Shown here one piece after another: positions 1-10,333 of a DNA stretch of 30,160 nucleotides. The stretch covers positions 5,651,849-5,682,008 of the forward strand of contig PJRA01000263.1 of NCBI GenBank assembly GCA_016987375.1, read 5' to 3'. Each line of letters starts with the position of its first letter. The first letter of the stretch is position 1. The position numbers and the translations under genes are program-made. A model generated the notes under the pieces. It did no database searches, was not told the DNA's origin, and saw only the letters and a program-made list of their open reading frames with translations. This DNA is from Brachionus koreanus (taxonomy: Eukaryota; Rotifera; Eurotatoria; Ploima; Brachionidae).

Positions 1-519
1 TTAAAATATGTCCAATTAGTCAAATATGAGTAGAAATATTCTTCAAATTTGTCGGACCACTTTTCATCTCGTATGAGAATTAATCACCATTGTATTTAGA
101 TACATTGCTCTAAAAATTTTTAACTTTTTTTTTTTAAATCAAAAGAGAGCCTTTAAGCAATAGTAAATTAATTGTGTATACAAGATTAATTTTTACTAAA
201 ATTCAATTGATTAAATACTGTCTAGATAACTTAAAAGAAAGAACCAACGAATTAATAATTAAAATTCCTCTTACAATGATAAAACTTGAAGTATTCAAAA
301 AAATTACCTTAGATCCAGTCAGTTTAGTTATGTATTCCATCGAAGTTGATTGTATATGAGGGACTCGGAATGGATGTAGCGGACCTAAATGTAAATTAAA
401 TGGAATGATGAAAAAAATTGTCTTTTTATTTTCTTCTGATTAAAAGAATTTATTTTTGTAATTTAATATTTTTCATCGCAGAATCTGGCGTTTGAATCTT
501 TTTGAAATAAATAATAATA

Positions 520-566
520 ATGTTGAAGTTCTCTAAAAAACTATGTCCGTAACATTACGGTCATAG
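520..566. repeat. 24-base direct repeat copy (left) plus adjacent hairpin
   Basis: Bases 520-543 match 1161-1184 at 22 of 24 positions; both begin ATGTTG and share AGTTCTCTAAA. Immediately after, 541-566 folds into a hairpin: CTATG pairs with CATAG and CCGTAA with TTACGG, with one internal mismatch and a two-base loop. It sits at the point where AT-rich flank changes to GC-rich sequence, so it probably marks one end of the element that carries the interrupted ORF. Confidence 0.5.
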
Positions 567-1093
567 GTGAAGATAGCAGGAAGACCGCGGACGCATTAAA
601 ACTCTTCATGAATAAAGAGATAATACGGCAAGGTTAGGACAGGAGACTGGGACTCGTCGACCACCTGAAAGTCCCAGAAATGTGTAAAGAGCACGACGGA
701 ACAACCTACATCGCGTTCTGTCGAATGAAGCGAACCGACCGACACGGTGAAGCAGTTGGATTTTTAATAACCCTTTGAGGGCCGAAGGCTCCTTGCCAAA
801 ATAAACGACATAGAATCGGGAGCCGCACAGTGGTCGACGAAGACCCTCGTAGGCAAGACAATAAACCGATTTGGTACCACCGTGAGAAGGCAAAATATCT
901 GCAAGTGATAAATCAAACATTGGAGTCACAAGAGAGGCTCATTGCCCATATTGAGCGGCGTCTTATTGAAGAAAAAGAGAAAAGGCAGGCGGCCGAAGAT
1001 GAATTAAGGGAAGCGAAAAAGGCTATTCGTTATCTTGAGGACACAGTGAAGGAGCTGAAGGAAATATTGGCCATCTACGAACCGTCCGGATAA
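527..1093 (+). pseudogene. GC-rich coding-like ORF with C-terminal coiled coil, two in-frame stops; origin unknown
   Basis: One reading frame runs for 189 codons (527-1093) and is broken only by TAG at 635-637 and TGA at 776-778. It ends at TAA 1091-1093. The sequence is far richer in G and C than its surroundings and reads as protein-like throughout. The last 60 or so codons form a charged, heptad-like helix (motifs such as LIAHIERRLIEEKEKRQ and VKELKEIL), which predicts a coiled coil. The middle part contains a Cys-rich patch around EMCKEHDGTTYIAFCR. I recognise no family. Without the stops read through, the last intact segment starts after 778 and has no ATG before the coiled coil, so an ordinary gene is unlikely. 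Near-identical 24-base direct repeats at 520-543 and 1161-1184 bracket it, which suggests cargo or a protein remnant of a mobile element. Horizontal origin is possible but not shown. Confidence 0.5.
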
Positions 1094-1161
1094 ACCAGAA
1101 AAATTTTTGTTGTTACTGTTATTTTTATCAATTCTTTTAATTTGTAATTTTCCTTGGGGTA

Positions 1162-1438
1162 TGTTGTAGTTCTCTAAATAACTACAACACCGACCCTAGC
1201 CAATTTATATGTCTATAGTTTCACAGTGCAATACTTTTATCTCATGCGTTTAGCAAGTACTAGTATTTAACACTGTGTAAAGGATTAGACAGAGAGCTCG
1301 TCTTCTATCTTGTTATAATTTTCTTTTAGTTATTTTCTTTATTTTTGTATTAGGCTAGAAGTGGCCATTTGTTATAAGTTAATAAATAAATATTCAAATC
1401 GGAAGGTAGTTTTATAATTATTAAGTGCATAAGTAACA
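1162..1438 (+). repeat. LTR-like block (possible solo or 3' LTR)
   Basis: The block begins TGTTG and can be read to end in TAACA at 1438, the short inverted TG..CA ends expected of an LTR. It opens with a perfect 10-base stem (1162-1171 with 1180-1189). A further inverted pair, TTTCACAGTG near 1217 and CACTGTGTAAA near 1271, lies inside, and AATAAATAAA near 1381 could be a polyadenylation signal. It follows directly after the interrupted ORF and its first 23 bases repeat those at 521-543. The right end is a guess because no second full copy is present in the window. The purine tract usual before a 3' LTR is poor (only TTGGGG), which weakens the call. Confidence 0.35.
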
Positions 1439-1487
1439 GACCGAATTAAGTAGAAGACAAAGTAAATCTTTTAGTTAAAGACCCTTA

Positions 1488-2965
1488 AAAATAATAATAA
1501 TAAGATTAATTAGTATAGTATAGTAATATAGTGGTTTATTGCAACGCAAAAGTGCGTAAATCTGACTACAGATTATGTGCAAAAAATAAAGTGAAAGTTT
1601 TTGTCTATTTTGCTTTAAAAATATTGCTAGATTGAACTTCCACTGCACCCACTCTCAGCTTATTCCAGCCATTTACTACACGGTTTGTGTAGAAGTTATA
1701 TCTTTTTTGATTATCTCTCTTTTAATTTTGTATGGATGGCCTCTTGAACTTCTGCTTGAAAAACTGAGTGGATATTGCCATTTGACTTGATCAATAATTT
1801 CTTTTAACTTTAAACATTTGAATTAAATCACCTCTTATGCGCTTTTTGGTTAAATTCGTCAGGTTCAGAGCCTTTAGTCTATCATTGTAGTTTAGATCTT
1901 TAAAAACAGAAATGGCACGAGTAGCTCTTCGTTGAGCAGTCTCTAGAATTCTTTTATCTTTCTCTAGATATGGGCACCATGCAGGAATAGCATATTATAA
2001 GTGAGGCCTAACAAGACTTGTATAAAGTAATTTAATGGCCACCTGTGTCTTAAATTTAATACCATGAAAAATTTGACCAAGTATTCTGTTACCTTTTGAG
2101 GCTGCTATTTTTGCATTCTTTTTGCAAAAATGGTAGCAAACTTGAGAATGTCATTCTAAATCATTGTGAATCCAGATTCCTAATTTCTTCAAATTTTAAT
2201 AAAATTGCTTCAAAAAATGGTTTATTTAATTAATAAATTTTCAAAAATGTGTATTTAATTAACTTAAAAACTGGAAGAAAATTATAAACTATGTCCTCGA
2301 ATCGATTCCGACTTATCAACACTAGAAGTCAATTTTTACAAAAATATAAGGTATCAATGGAAAGTATCAGCTTTATTAATAAAGATGCAAGAGGAAAATT
2401 ATTTCATTAAAGAAGATGCGACCAAATTTAAGCCTAGATTTAATATTTTTGTTTTCCTATTTTGCCTAACTGTGTCAATAATGTATTTAGGAAATTTTTG
2501 CCTAAATGACTTACAAGATTTAGCTAGAATAGACCTGCTTACAGCTTCATTTAGTTCATTGATAAGTTTACCAGCAATAGCCTCAATGTTATTATACTGC
2601 AGATAAGAGCAACGTCACGTAATGTCACTATTAAATTTAACCCAGTCAACTCTATTGAAGTCGTAACTAAATTTCTCAAGGCTAGCTTGTTTAATATTAA
2701 TGTAATTTGAGTTTTGTTTTAGTTGTAATGGTTATTGATCAATTGTCATGTCCCATTCGTATAGAACTTTAATGTCATAAATTTTATCAAGTAAATTTGG
2801 TGAGGATATATATGTTAAGGATTTCATGATAGTGATATATGTTGGTGAGCTATTGTTAATGAGAGCAAAATTTAAATTGAGTAATTTTCAAAAATGGTAC
2901 CATTTTGGTTCTGAATAATAGATTTGGCTTTAAAGTCATCTGCTAAAATAAAATAAGAAATTGGA
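1488..2965 (-). mobile_element. LINE (non-LTR retrotransposon) relic A, Jockey/CR1-like, RT core deleted
   Basis: On the minus strand three parts of a LINE ORF2 appear in order. First is an endonuclease piece near 2965-2680 (ADDFKAK, where GDFNAK is usual, then NGTIFENY). Second is the linker helix near 2680-2400 (FNRVDWVKFNSD, then KFPKYIIDTVRQNRK). Third is the C-terminal region near 2190-1610, with GIWIHNDLEWHSQVCY-like and LEKDKRILETAQRRATRAI blocks, KKRIRGDLIQMFK, and YTNRVVNGWNKL. The whole catalytic reverse transcriptase segment between linker and thumb is missing, at about 2400-2190. Several stops interrupt the reading. The 3' end carries a TTA-type trinucleotide tail (AATAATAATAATA on the plus strand near 1491-1503). 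It is a dead copy. Family placement rests on motif pattern only. Confidence 0.85.
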
Positions 2966-3004
2966 TAAAAAATAAAACAGCTATCTAATATTAAAAGAGT
3001 AGGT

Positions 3005-3480
3005 TGACACTATTTAGCAATAAACTGTTAAAATTTATTCTATTTATTGATTAATCTTTTTGATTTCAAGGTTAATCAACAAGCAAGTGCCCATGTCTCA
3101 AGTAACTGATTAACACTTCATTTATTAAATTCATTATTATTTAAAAAAAAATAATTATTTATGCTGAAAATATACAAAATTAAAATTAACAGTGACAATT
3201 AAGTCTGTTTTTGAATAGATTGTCAATACTCAAACAATCCATTACTTGTTCAATTTATGTATTATTTGACCTCTTTATAGAATGCTTAAAAAAAGCAACT
3301 CAACATTAAAAATAGAGTAATGCGCAAAAAATTAAGACACACTTGTTTTTTTTTTCAAATCTTTATTTAAATAAAGATAAAATAAAATTTAATTAAAATT
3401 TTTCTTGAAAATTTATTAAAAAATAATTGATTTTTAATAAAATTAATTTTCTCCTTTAGATTGATATAAAATAATGATTA
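3005..3480. other. AT-rich spacer, nothing recognised
   Basis: Between the 5' side of LINE relic A and the short two-strand ORF at 3481. I see poly-A and poly-T runs but no coding frame, repeat boundary or RNA gene. Confidence 0.5.
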
Positions 3481-3666
3481 CTAACAGTCTCGAATCGACT
3501 TTTTGAGTTGATTGAGAGATATGCTTGGACAGGACTGATTCATTACATTCCATTGGTTATCAGACTGGTTGAGGAATACAAAGCGGGTTACATCAAATAA
3601 CCGATTCCATTGTGTAATTTCTACCTTACAATTTCCTCTTTTTTCCTTAGCGATCAGATTTTTCAA
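3481..3666 (-). other. Short open stretch readable on both strands, unassigned
   Basis: About 190 bases here are less AT-rich than the flanks. The minus strand is open for 61 codons (including QWNRLFDVTRFVFLNQS, ending IRDC) and the plus strand is also open for about 36 codons over 3493-3600 (including RLFELIERYAWTGL, ending YIK). I recognise neither. No start codon with context, splice site or partner exon decides between them. A decayed transposon fragment is the likeliest explanation; a lone exon of an unknown gene is possible. Confidence 0.2.
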
Positions 3667-3776
3667 CGTATGTATCCTGTTATTCTTTATCTCATTTTAT
3701 CTATTTTTTAATATTTTTTTTTCAAAATAATATTGTTTAAACTCTTTTTTTCAAGAATGGAGAATAAATATTATTA

Positions 3777-3802
3777 TTAAAAATGAGAATTCTCATTTTT
3801 AA
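3777..3802. repeat. 26-base perfect palindrome downstream of the anoctamin stop
   Basis: Thirteen bases (TTAAAAATGAGAA) are followed at once by their exact reverse complement. It lies about 150 bases past the anoctamin stop codon, so it would form a hairpin in or just after the 3' untranslated region. Candidate polyadenylation signals (AATAAA on the minus strand) lie between it and the stop, at 3826-3831 and 3810-3815. A role in 3' end formation is only a guess. Confidence 0.6.
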
Positions 3803-3947
3803 AGGCTTTTTTATTAGAGATATATTTTATTTAATAACAATTAGAAATAAATTTTAATATCTCAGATTAAAAAATAAATCTAAAAATCAACTCTAATGGA
3901 ATAGACGAATTTAAAATGTAACTTGATTAAAAAAACAACGCTCGATC

Positions 3948-6900
3948 TTAAGCTCTTTCTGTTTTAATACCTTTTCCAGCTTCATTGACTTCATTTGTAC
4001 ACTCATTTATATTAACCATATGAACCGTTGCTGATTCCTGACCAGACTCGCTTAGTCTGGGAAGATTTAAATTGAATCTATTCAAATTGTAAAAACTCTG
4101 TGATTTAGCTTCAGGTTTTATTTCCCAAAGTGCTTTTTGTGTAATTAAATTTTCCCTCTCAATCTGATCTTGAACCAATTTTGGAACGTCTGGTATCCAG
4201 TGCATCACAGTAACAATTAAAAATACCACATGCTTAAATTATAAATTTAAAATTAAGAAACTCACTTGCATAATTTGTTTACCTCAAATAAAACTAAAAA
4301 TGCTAAACGAGCAACTAGTACATAATAGTAGGTTTTGGTGAACTCAAATTTGTCCGGGGAGTCGTAAGGCTCCCGAAAGTCTCTGTAGCTTAAATTTTTT
4401 ATTCGATTAATTAGCTTACCAAAAAATCAAAATTTATGTCTTACTAGCATACAGTCATCTTGCCATCTATCAATATTTCATTTTTTGATAAAGTGTAATT
4501 TACATAGCCTTCTAGATTCACAACTTCTTCGTGTTCAATAAACTCAATAAATCTGTATACAAGCTTGGGTATAAACTCAGACGTAAAAGCAATTATTAAT
4601 CCCTTAAAAGAATAAAGATTATAATTTTTTTCCCAATCGGTAAAAATTACATTTGTTATAACAGCTAATTTTGAAATGGTATTTAAAATTGGAAGCCATA
4701 TACCAATGTCTTGAGCTTTTTTGGGCAATGGCCTTTTCAATTGAGTCAATACTTTAAATGCGTCAATTCTAATTTCAAGAATATTATTCAAGAAAGCAAA
4801 CAATGGAGCTAGCGGAAACGCTACAACAAATAAAGTTATGAACCCGTACTGAATAACTTGAAATTAAAGAAAAATTTAGATTTAATTATTTTATTTTATA
4901 TTTTTACCCATTTCCAAATACTCGTCAAAGAGGGTTAGATTAGTCCATGACATTAAATTGTAATCTTCTATCCATCTACTCTGGTTTTTTTCATCTTTTT
5001 TATTGCATCTGTGGGAAATTTTACGAGTCCAGTAATTTTGAGCCAATCTTAAGCAAAAACAAAAAACAATAACAAAAATTTAAAAAGTTAAAATGAATTA
5101 TACGGGTAAATTATTTCTTGAATATTGTTTAAAATCTGTTTGCCAATCATAATAATTGCCAATTGAATACATAGCTCGGACAAGCAGCCGGATTGATTGC
5201 ACTGTAAAAAAAATCCAATTTTTTTAAATAACTTTTTGTTAAATGTTTTTTTTTTTAAGCAAAGTTAGGACAAAAAGCAAACAAAAAACAGAAAACTATT
5301 TCATTTAAATTGAATAAAAATTCAAAAAATTGATGTTTCGTGAAATTTTACAACATGTAAAACAACATAAAGCAAACCTCTTCATGAAATAATTTTCGAA
5401 AGTATTTTTGTGAAAATTTCCTTTTAAATAAAAATAAAAAAATAAAGGGTTAAAGTGCTTTAAATTAAAAGAAAATATTTAATTGTAAGTAAGATGTATT
5501 ACCGGTTCAATAAAACCATTATAAACACGAACTAGACTTAGACTATTTAGAATTTTTTAATTAAAAAAAAAAATCAGATTAATAACAAAAACAATATTTT
5601 TAATTTAATTTATGAAATTAATGATTAGTTATTTAATTTAAAGCTCAAACGCTCATCTATTTTAATCTTTAATAATTACCATCTCTATTATTTTAGATTC
5701 TCGAAATCTTAAATTTAAATTAAAAAAAATTTAATTACTAAAATTGATCAAATTTTTTTTAAAATTTATTAAAAAATATATTTTTGGCTTATTTCTTTTT
5801 GTGCAAGAAGAGAAATTACTTTTCTAGCTAACTCATTTATTTAAGTAATCATTCCTAAATTTATAGGAAATTATATAATCGATAAAATAATGCATTAGAT
5901 GTCAATGATCACTGCATTTGCATTACATGTTACTTCATTGAAAACTCAATAATTCTTCAATCAGCTAACAAATAAACAGGATCATTAAATTTTGTAACCA
6001 TTTGAGTTTCGGCATTAATCGGCAATGTGAAATCTTAGTACAAAAATTACAATACAAAAAGTAAAAACTATATAATTTTTTTTCTAGTTGCACAAAAATG
6101 GTTCTGTAAAAAGTACTATGTTGTACAAATTTGTACAAACAAATTCTAAGTTCTGCAAAAACTGTGCAATTTAGAGCAAATTTTATCTAATGTTTTTTTA
6201 ATGATGTGCATTTTACAGAAAAATGAAGAGTATATGCAAAATTTAGAATTTTGTTTGTACAAATTTGTACAACATAGTACTTTTTACTGAACCATTTTTG
6301 CGCAACTAGAAAAAAAATTATATAGTTTTTCCTTTTTATACTGTAATTTTTGTACTAAGATTTCACATTGTCATAAATTTATTCAACTATTTGGATGCAC
6401 CAAGAAAGAATATTTTCTACAAAAATTGATGCTTAGGTCCTACTGAAAAAGCAAAATTATAAAACTTCATCATAAAAAATCGATTCAAAAAATTGATTAA
6501 AAATACTTGGATGTAAATATCATCAAGCAAAAATTAAAATCTAAATTTGATAATTGACACCGAAATCTTGAACTCAATTTTTGTCGCCAAGCAAACTCTT
6601 AAGTAAAAAAATGCACAGACATTTTGATTACAGGAGACTTTAATTTCACGTTTACTAAATGATATTCTGATGGTTATGTTCAAGTCCTTGGAAACGATAA
6701 TAACCCCAGTAATCATTTTATAGACATGTTAAATGATAAATCTCTACACCTAGCAGTCTTAGGTCCAACTTTAGTTATCATCTTCATAAACGACCTTCCG
6801 AACTCACTTACAAACATTTGCAAAATGTGCGCGGATGATACGAAGATATTGGCAGAGATGAAAGCAGATTAAGTAACTCAAGATACTATTAGCTTACAAA

Positions 6901-9900
6901 ATGAAATTTACAAAACAGTCAACTGTACAATTACATGGCTTACATACGTCTCAACATCGCAAAGAGTGAAATCATCCAAGCCAACAAGAATAATCAAAAA
7001 TCGAACTATACAAAGCTAGACTATGATTCAAAACAGCTGTAAATTGTCAAAACGAATTCGTGGTGACTTGGTTCAAATGATAACTAGAATCAGGCGTTGA
7101 ACACATTGACTGGCACACGAAACCGACTCGTATTTCAGAACGATATAGACAGAATAGCTTACTATAGAAATTCACTATCTAACCAAGTTGTTTAAGCAAA
7201 AAATGTGAACGAATTCAAAAAAAAGCTGGATGAACATTTTATGACTTCAATAGGGCGTCTCTGACTCACTCGCATATTACCATGCTGCAGTTTTTATTGC
7301 TACTACTACTAATTAAACTAATAAATTAATTTTTAACTAATAAAAATTGTTCTAGTCAATAAAATGTAGCCAAAATTAATATTTTTTTTAACATATAATT
7401 TTTTAATTTTTAGAATAAATTTTAAAATTCAAAAATCTTTTTATTTTAATTTGATGGTTAATTTTGAATAAAATAGCTAGATAATTAATTTTTTTTCTTA
7501 CACAATAAAGATTAAGTCTCTTGCAATTTATTTAACTTTGATTTTAGAAAAAAATTTAAAAAGATACTTACCGGCCTTTGAAAAACGCTATATAGAATAT
7601 AGATGCATAAAAATTCACAAACTGAAATAAATACATTTTTATTGTAAGTGAATTTTCATATTTTGAATCCGTTTTATGATATTCTTGAATTAGAATAAAG
7701 CTTGAAAAATATGATTTTAAAAATTAATTTTTCCAAAATACCAAAATCGGTGAGTTTCACCGCCAGCCATGAATAAAACCTGCTCAAAATAATAATCAAA
7801 AAGAGATTAATGCAAGCAGCAGACACCGAAGTCATAAGACTAATCCACGTTTGATCAGTTTCTCTTGGAAAAGCCATAATTAAAGAAACTCGATAAGCAA
7901 TAACACCAATAACAAGCGCTACTACTAAAAATATCATCAATATGACCATTGAAAAGGAGAAAAAATATCGCGTAAATCGTTTTAAAAAAGGGACATAGGG
8001 TTCTTCTTCCTTTAAAGAAAGAAAATTAGCAAGTTTAATTATTATATGGTTTTGTGAAATTCAGATAGAAATTTATTAAATCTAAAGTGGAATAAATAAA
8101 AATTAGATAAAAAAAACATTTTGAACAATTTTGGTAAGACTTTATAAAAATGCAAAATTAATTTCTATCTTTCAAAACATGATTTATTCCTGAAATTCAC
8201 AAAACCTTTATTTTTAACATTTGACTTACACCGGTTATTGGATTTTTTCTTTTTGTATTGACCTTAAGTTCAAATTCAGGTCTCAGTATTTCATTTTTTT
8301 TCTCAAAATCTATAACATCCCACTCGAATTGAAGCTTTGATTGTTCACGTTTCCAGAACTCAATAAAAAGCACTGTCCAAACGGCCATAAAGACCGAAAA
8401 AAACACCGTAAACGGATTATCAACAATATAGGAAATTTTCGAATAAAAACATGATTCACTTAATTTCCAACTTTGACACATCATTTGGTCGCACAATGGA
8501 CACATAGTCAAATTTCCCATTCCACTGGGGTCACAAATTTCATTTCTTTTTTAAAAATAAACATTGCCTACAAAAGCATATCTTTATTTAGAATTAACTT
8601 ACGTTGGTCTGTCCCAAACCAAAGTAATTGCACCATATAAAAAAACAAGCAGTCCAACAATAGATGGAAGTACTAGCCATGTTGTATAAAAGCCTAGCCA
8701 AGAGAAATAGAACGCCAGCTTTTCACCAAAATATTGTCTAATAATGAAAATTGGCTGGTATATAGCCCAGTTTTTCGGTCTAGCCCAGTACTCCCATAAT
8801 AACTAATTATCAATTCAAGAAATTTACTAATTAATTGAAAATAAAAAAAATAATTTAATCACTTGTCTATTAGTTTTTTTCTCGTCAACAAATCCATAAT
8901 CCTTAGCAAAATTTCTTTAATTAGAATCAAAAGAAGCATGATTTTTACCTCATGAATCGGATAACAGGCTTCAAAAATTCCTTGTGCTATTAAACGATCG
9001 ATTCCAATGTTTCTATCATTGTCATTGCCTGAAAATATTGCTGGGTCTTCTAAACGCTTAGAATAAGTTGTTCGTGATAGAATTTCATAAGCTAGCAAAC
9101 AACGATCTTTGGTTGGTATGGTCTGATCAATGTTATTTTTATCAAAATATTTTTCGAATCTAATTTAGAAATTAATTTATTAATAGAAAAAAACATGAAA
9201 ACAGAAAACCTTTTCCTGTTCATTTGGAATTTCTAAACATTTAACAATTTTAAATCTTTTCATAGTGTATAAAGTCATAAACATAAACATTACTTCTGTT
9301 AAAATTTATCTTTTCTTATTTTTTTCAATTAAACCTAAATTTCTATGAAATTCTCAACTACATGACAATTGAAATAATCAAAATTTTTGATACTCTTTTT
9401 AAAGCTTTTTTAAATTTTATTTTGAAATTATATGAAAATATTTAAATACCAACAAAAAAATTAAAATAAAAGCTGAAATAAAAATATTAAGTGACTTGAG
9501 GCTAAAAAAAATTTCTAAAAATTAACTTAAAAAATAATCTTTATCGGAAAAATTTTTTTTTAGTTGAAACTGATCAAAAATTTTAATTTAAAAGAATTTG
9601 GGACAATGTTAAAACATTCTTAAATTACACTGCATTCTCCAAATACATGTTTAAATGTTTCCCTGTTTGAATATTAAATGCATTTGCCAAAGCTGTATTT
9701 CAATTTAAAACACTGCAATATCGAACAAAAGAAAGCGCAATTTTTTTTTAAAAATTTTTTTAAAAATATCAGTCTTCTCCCAAATTCTTTTACTATAATT
9801 TCTAATTACTAAAAATTACTTGTATCGTATGCTGGAGTTATACGGAGCAGTAAAGTATCTTCTCTTTCTCTCTCGCACAATTTCGATGGGTCTAAGAGAT

Positions 9901-10333
9901 TCGAAACGATTCCAAATTGAATCGGGCAAGTCATATCGGTCTAGGTTGTTTTTCTCAATTGGCATTTTGTGCTTAATTTTTTCAGCAATCTCAAGACACT
10001 TTTCGAACGGGATCTTTATTAGAACAAAGACCTGCTTTTCTTCTTGCTTTAGTAAAAAAATTTGATCAAAAAATTTTTTTTAATTTTATATCTTATTTTA
10101 CTTTTTCCTGAGTTTCGAGACCATTTACGAGGAGATTATACAAAAATGTATCTATTACTTCTTTTTGTTTGTTTTCTTTTTCATATACAAGCACAAAATC
10201 AATAATGTCTATGATTTCTCTATTCTTTAGAGAGAAATTTTAAATTTTGAATTAAACATGCATTTAAAGTATACATTTGTTGTATCAGTTTGAACATGTG
10301 TTTCTCTGAGTGGTGTCATTTCATCATCAAGAT
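3948..10333 (-). CDS. Anoctamin (TMEM16 family) calcium-regulated chloride channel or lipid scramblase, 14 exons, 5' end incomplete
   Basis: I assembled 14 exons joined by GT-AG introns in one uninterrupted frame: 10333-10275, 10224-10102, 10046-9820, 9159-8949, 8802-8603, 8545-8230, 8009-7742, 7683-7572, 5536-5503, 5201-5104, 5047-4908, 4856-4445, 4388-4283, 4232-3948. They total 2591 nt, about 862 residues, the normal anoctamin size. Residue numbers count from the first modelled codon. The cytosolic dimerization domain includes [10 protein letters not shown] and [16 protein letters not shown]. Then come [11 protein letters not shown], the WARPKNW and [13 protein letters not shown] entry to TM1, NEICDPSG and CPLCDQMMC in the first loop, and FFKGR. 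All six calcium ligands known from TMEM16A are present: N541 and E545 (NNIQE), E591 and E594 (EYLEM), E623 and D627 (EIRID). The C-terminus carries [15 protein letters not shown]. Exon 5536-5503 is a 34-base microexon. The first modelled exon opens in phase 1 and contains an in-frame ATG five codons in, so translation may start there or in an unplaced upstream exon. Motifs resemble the ANO4/5/6 side of the family, but channel versus scramblase cannot be told. Confidence 0.96.
6023..6370. mobile_element. 348-base non-autonomous element with about 127-base terminal inverted repeats (foldback MITE)
   Basis: The left arm 6023-6149 is repeated in inverse orientation at 6242-6370, with only about five substitutions and one indel. 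Both arms start CAATGTGAAATC and each carries the palindrome GTACAAATTTGTAC. The central 90 or so bases are unique and have no ORF. No convincing target duplication is visible at the edges (left flank ..TTAATCGG, right flank TCATAAAT..), so the superfamily is unknown. It lies in an anoctamin intron, so the pre-mRNA would fold into a long hairpin there. Confidence 0.85.
6614..7311 (+). mobile_element. LINE relic B, endonuclease stub joined to end of RT, inside anoctamin intron
   Basis: The plus strand first reads ILITGDFNF, the endonuclease GDFN motif (6622-6650), and continues through the endonuclease into SLHLAVLGP. It then jumps directly to FINDLP (near 6784) and the reverse transcriptase active-site block CADDTKIL (near 6826-6850). 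The rest of the endonuclease and most of the RT are missing. Downstream, a frame-broken RIRGDLVQM block (near 7050) and a [12 protein letters not shown]-terminal block (near 7208) are followed by a CTA trinucleotide tail near 7300. It runs antisense to the host gene. It is non-functional, with many stops. Confidence 0.8.

Larger units (their letters stand above)
5537..7571 (-). other. Large anoctamin intron (2.0 kb) invaded by transposons
   Basis: This intron separates the FFKGR exon (7683-7572) from the 34-base microexon (5536-5503). It is about 35 times longer than the typical 50-58 base introns of the same gene. The extra length is largely two insertions: the inverted-repeat element at 6023-6370 and the LINE relic at 6614-7311. 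The rest (5537-6022, 6371-6613, 7312-7571) is AT-rich sequence in which I see nothing else. Confidence 0.85.

Noticed and set aside
174..359. 61-codon plus-strand ORF
   Set aside because: Low-complexity AT-rich composition, no motif and no splice context; a chance frame is sufficient explanation.
606..929. 107-codon minus-strand ORF opposite the GC-rich frame
   Set aside because: The plus frame has the coiled-coil pattern and one consistent reading; the antisense frame is open mainly because of high GC content.
2385..2606. 73-codon plus-strand ORF starting at an ATG
   Set aside because: It is antisense to the recognisable linker region of LINE relic A.
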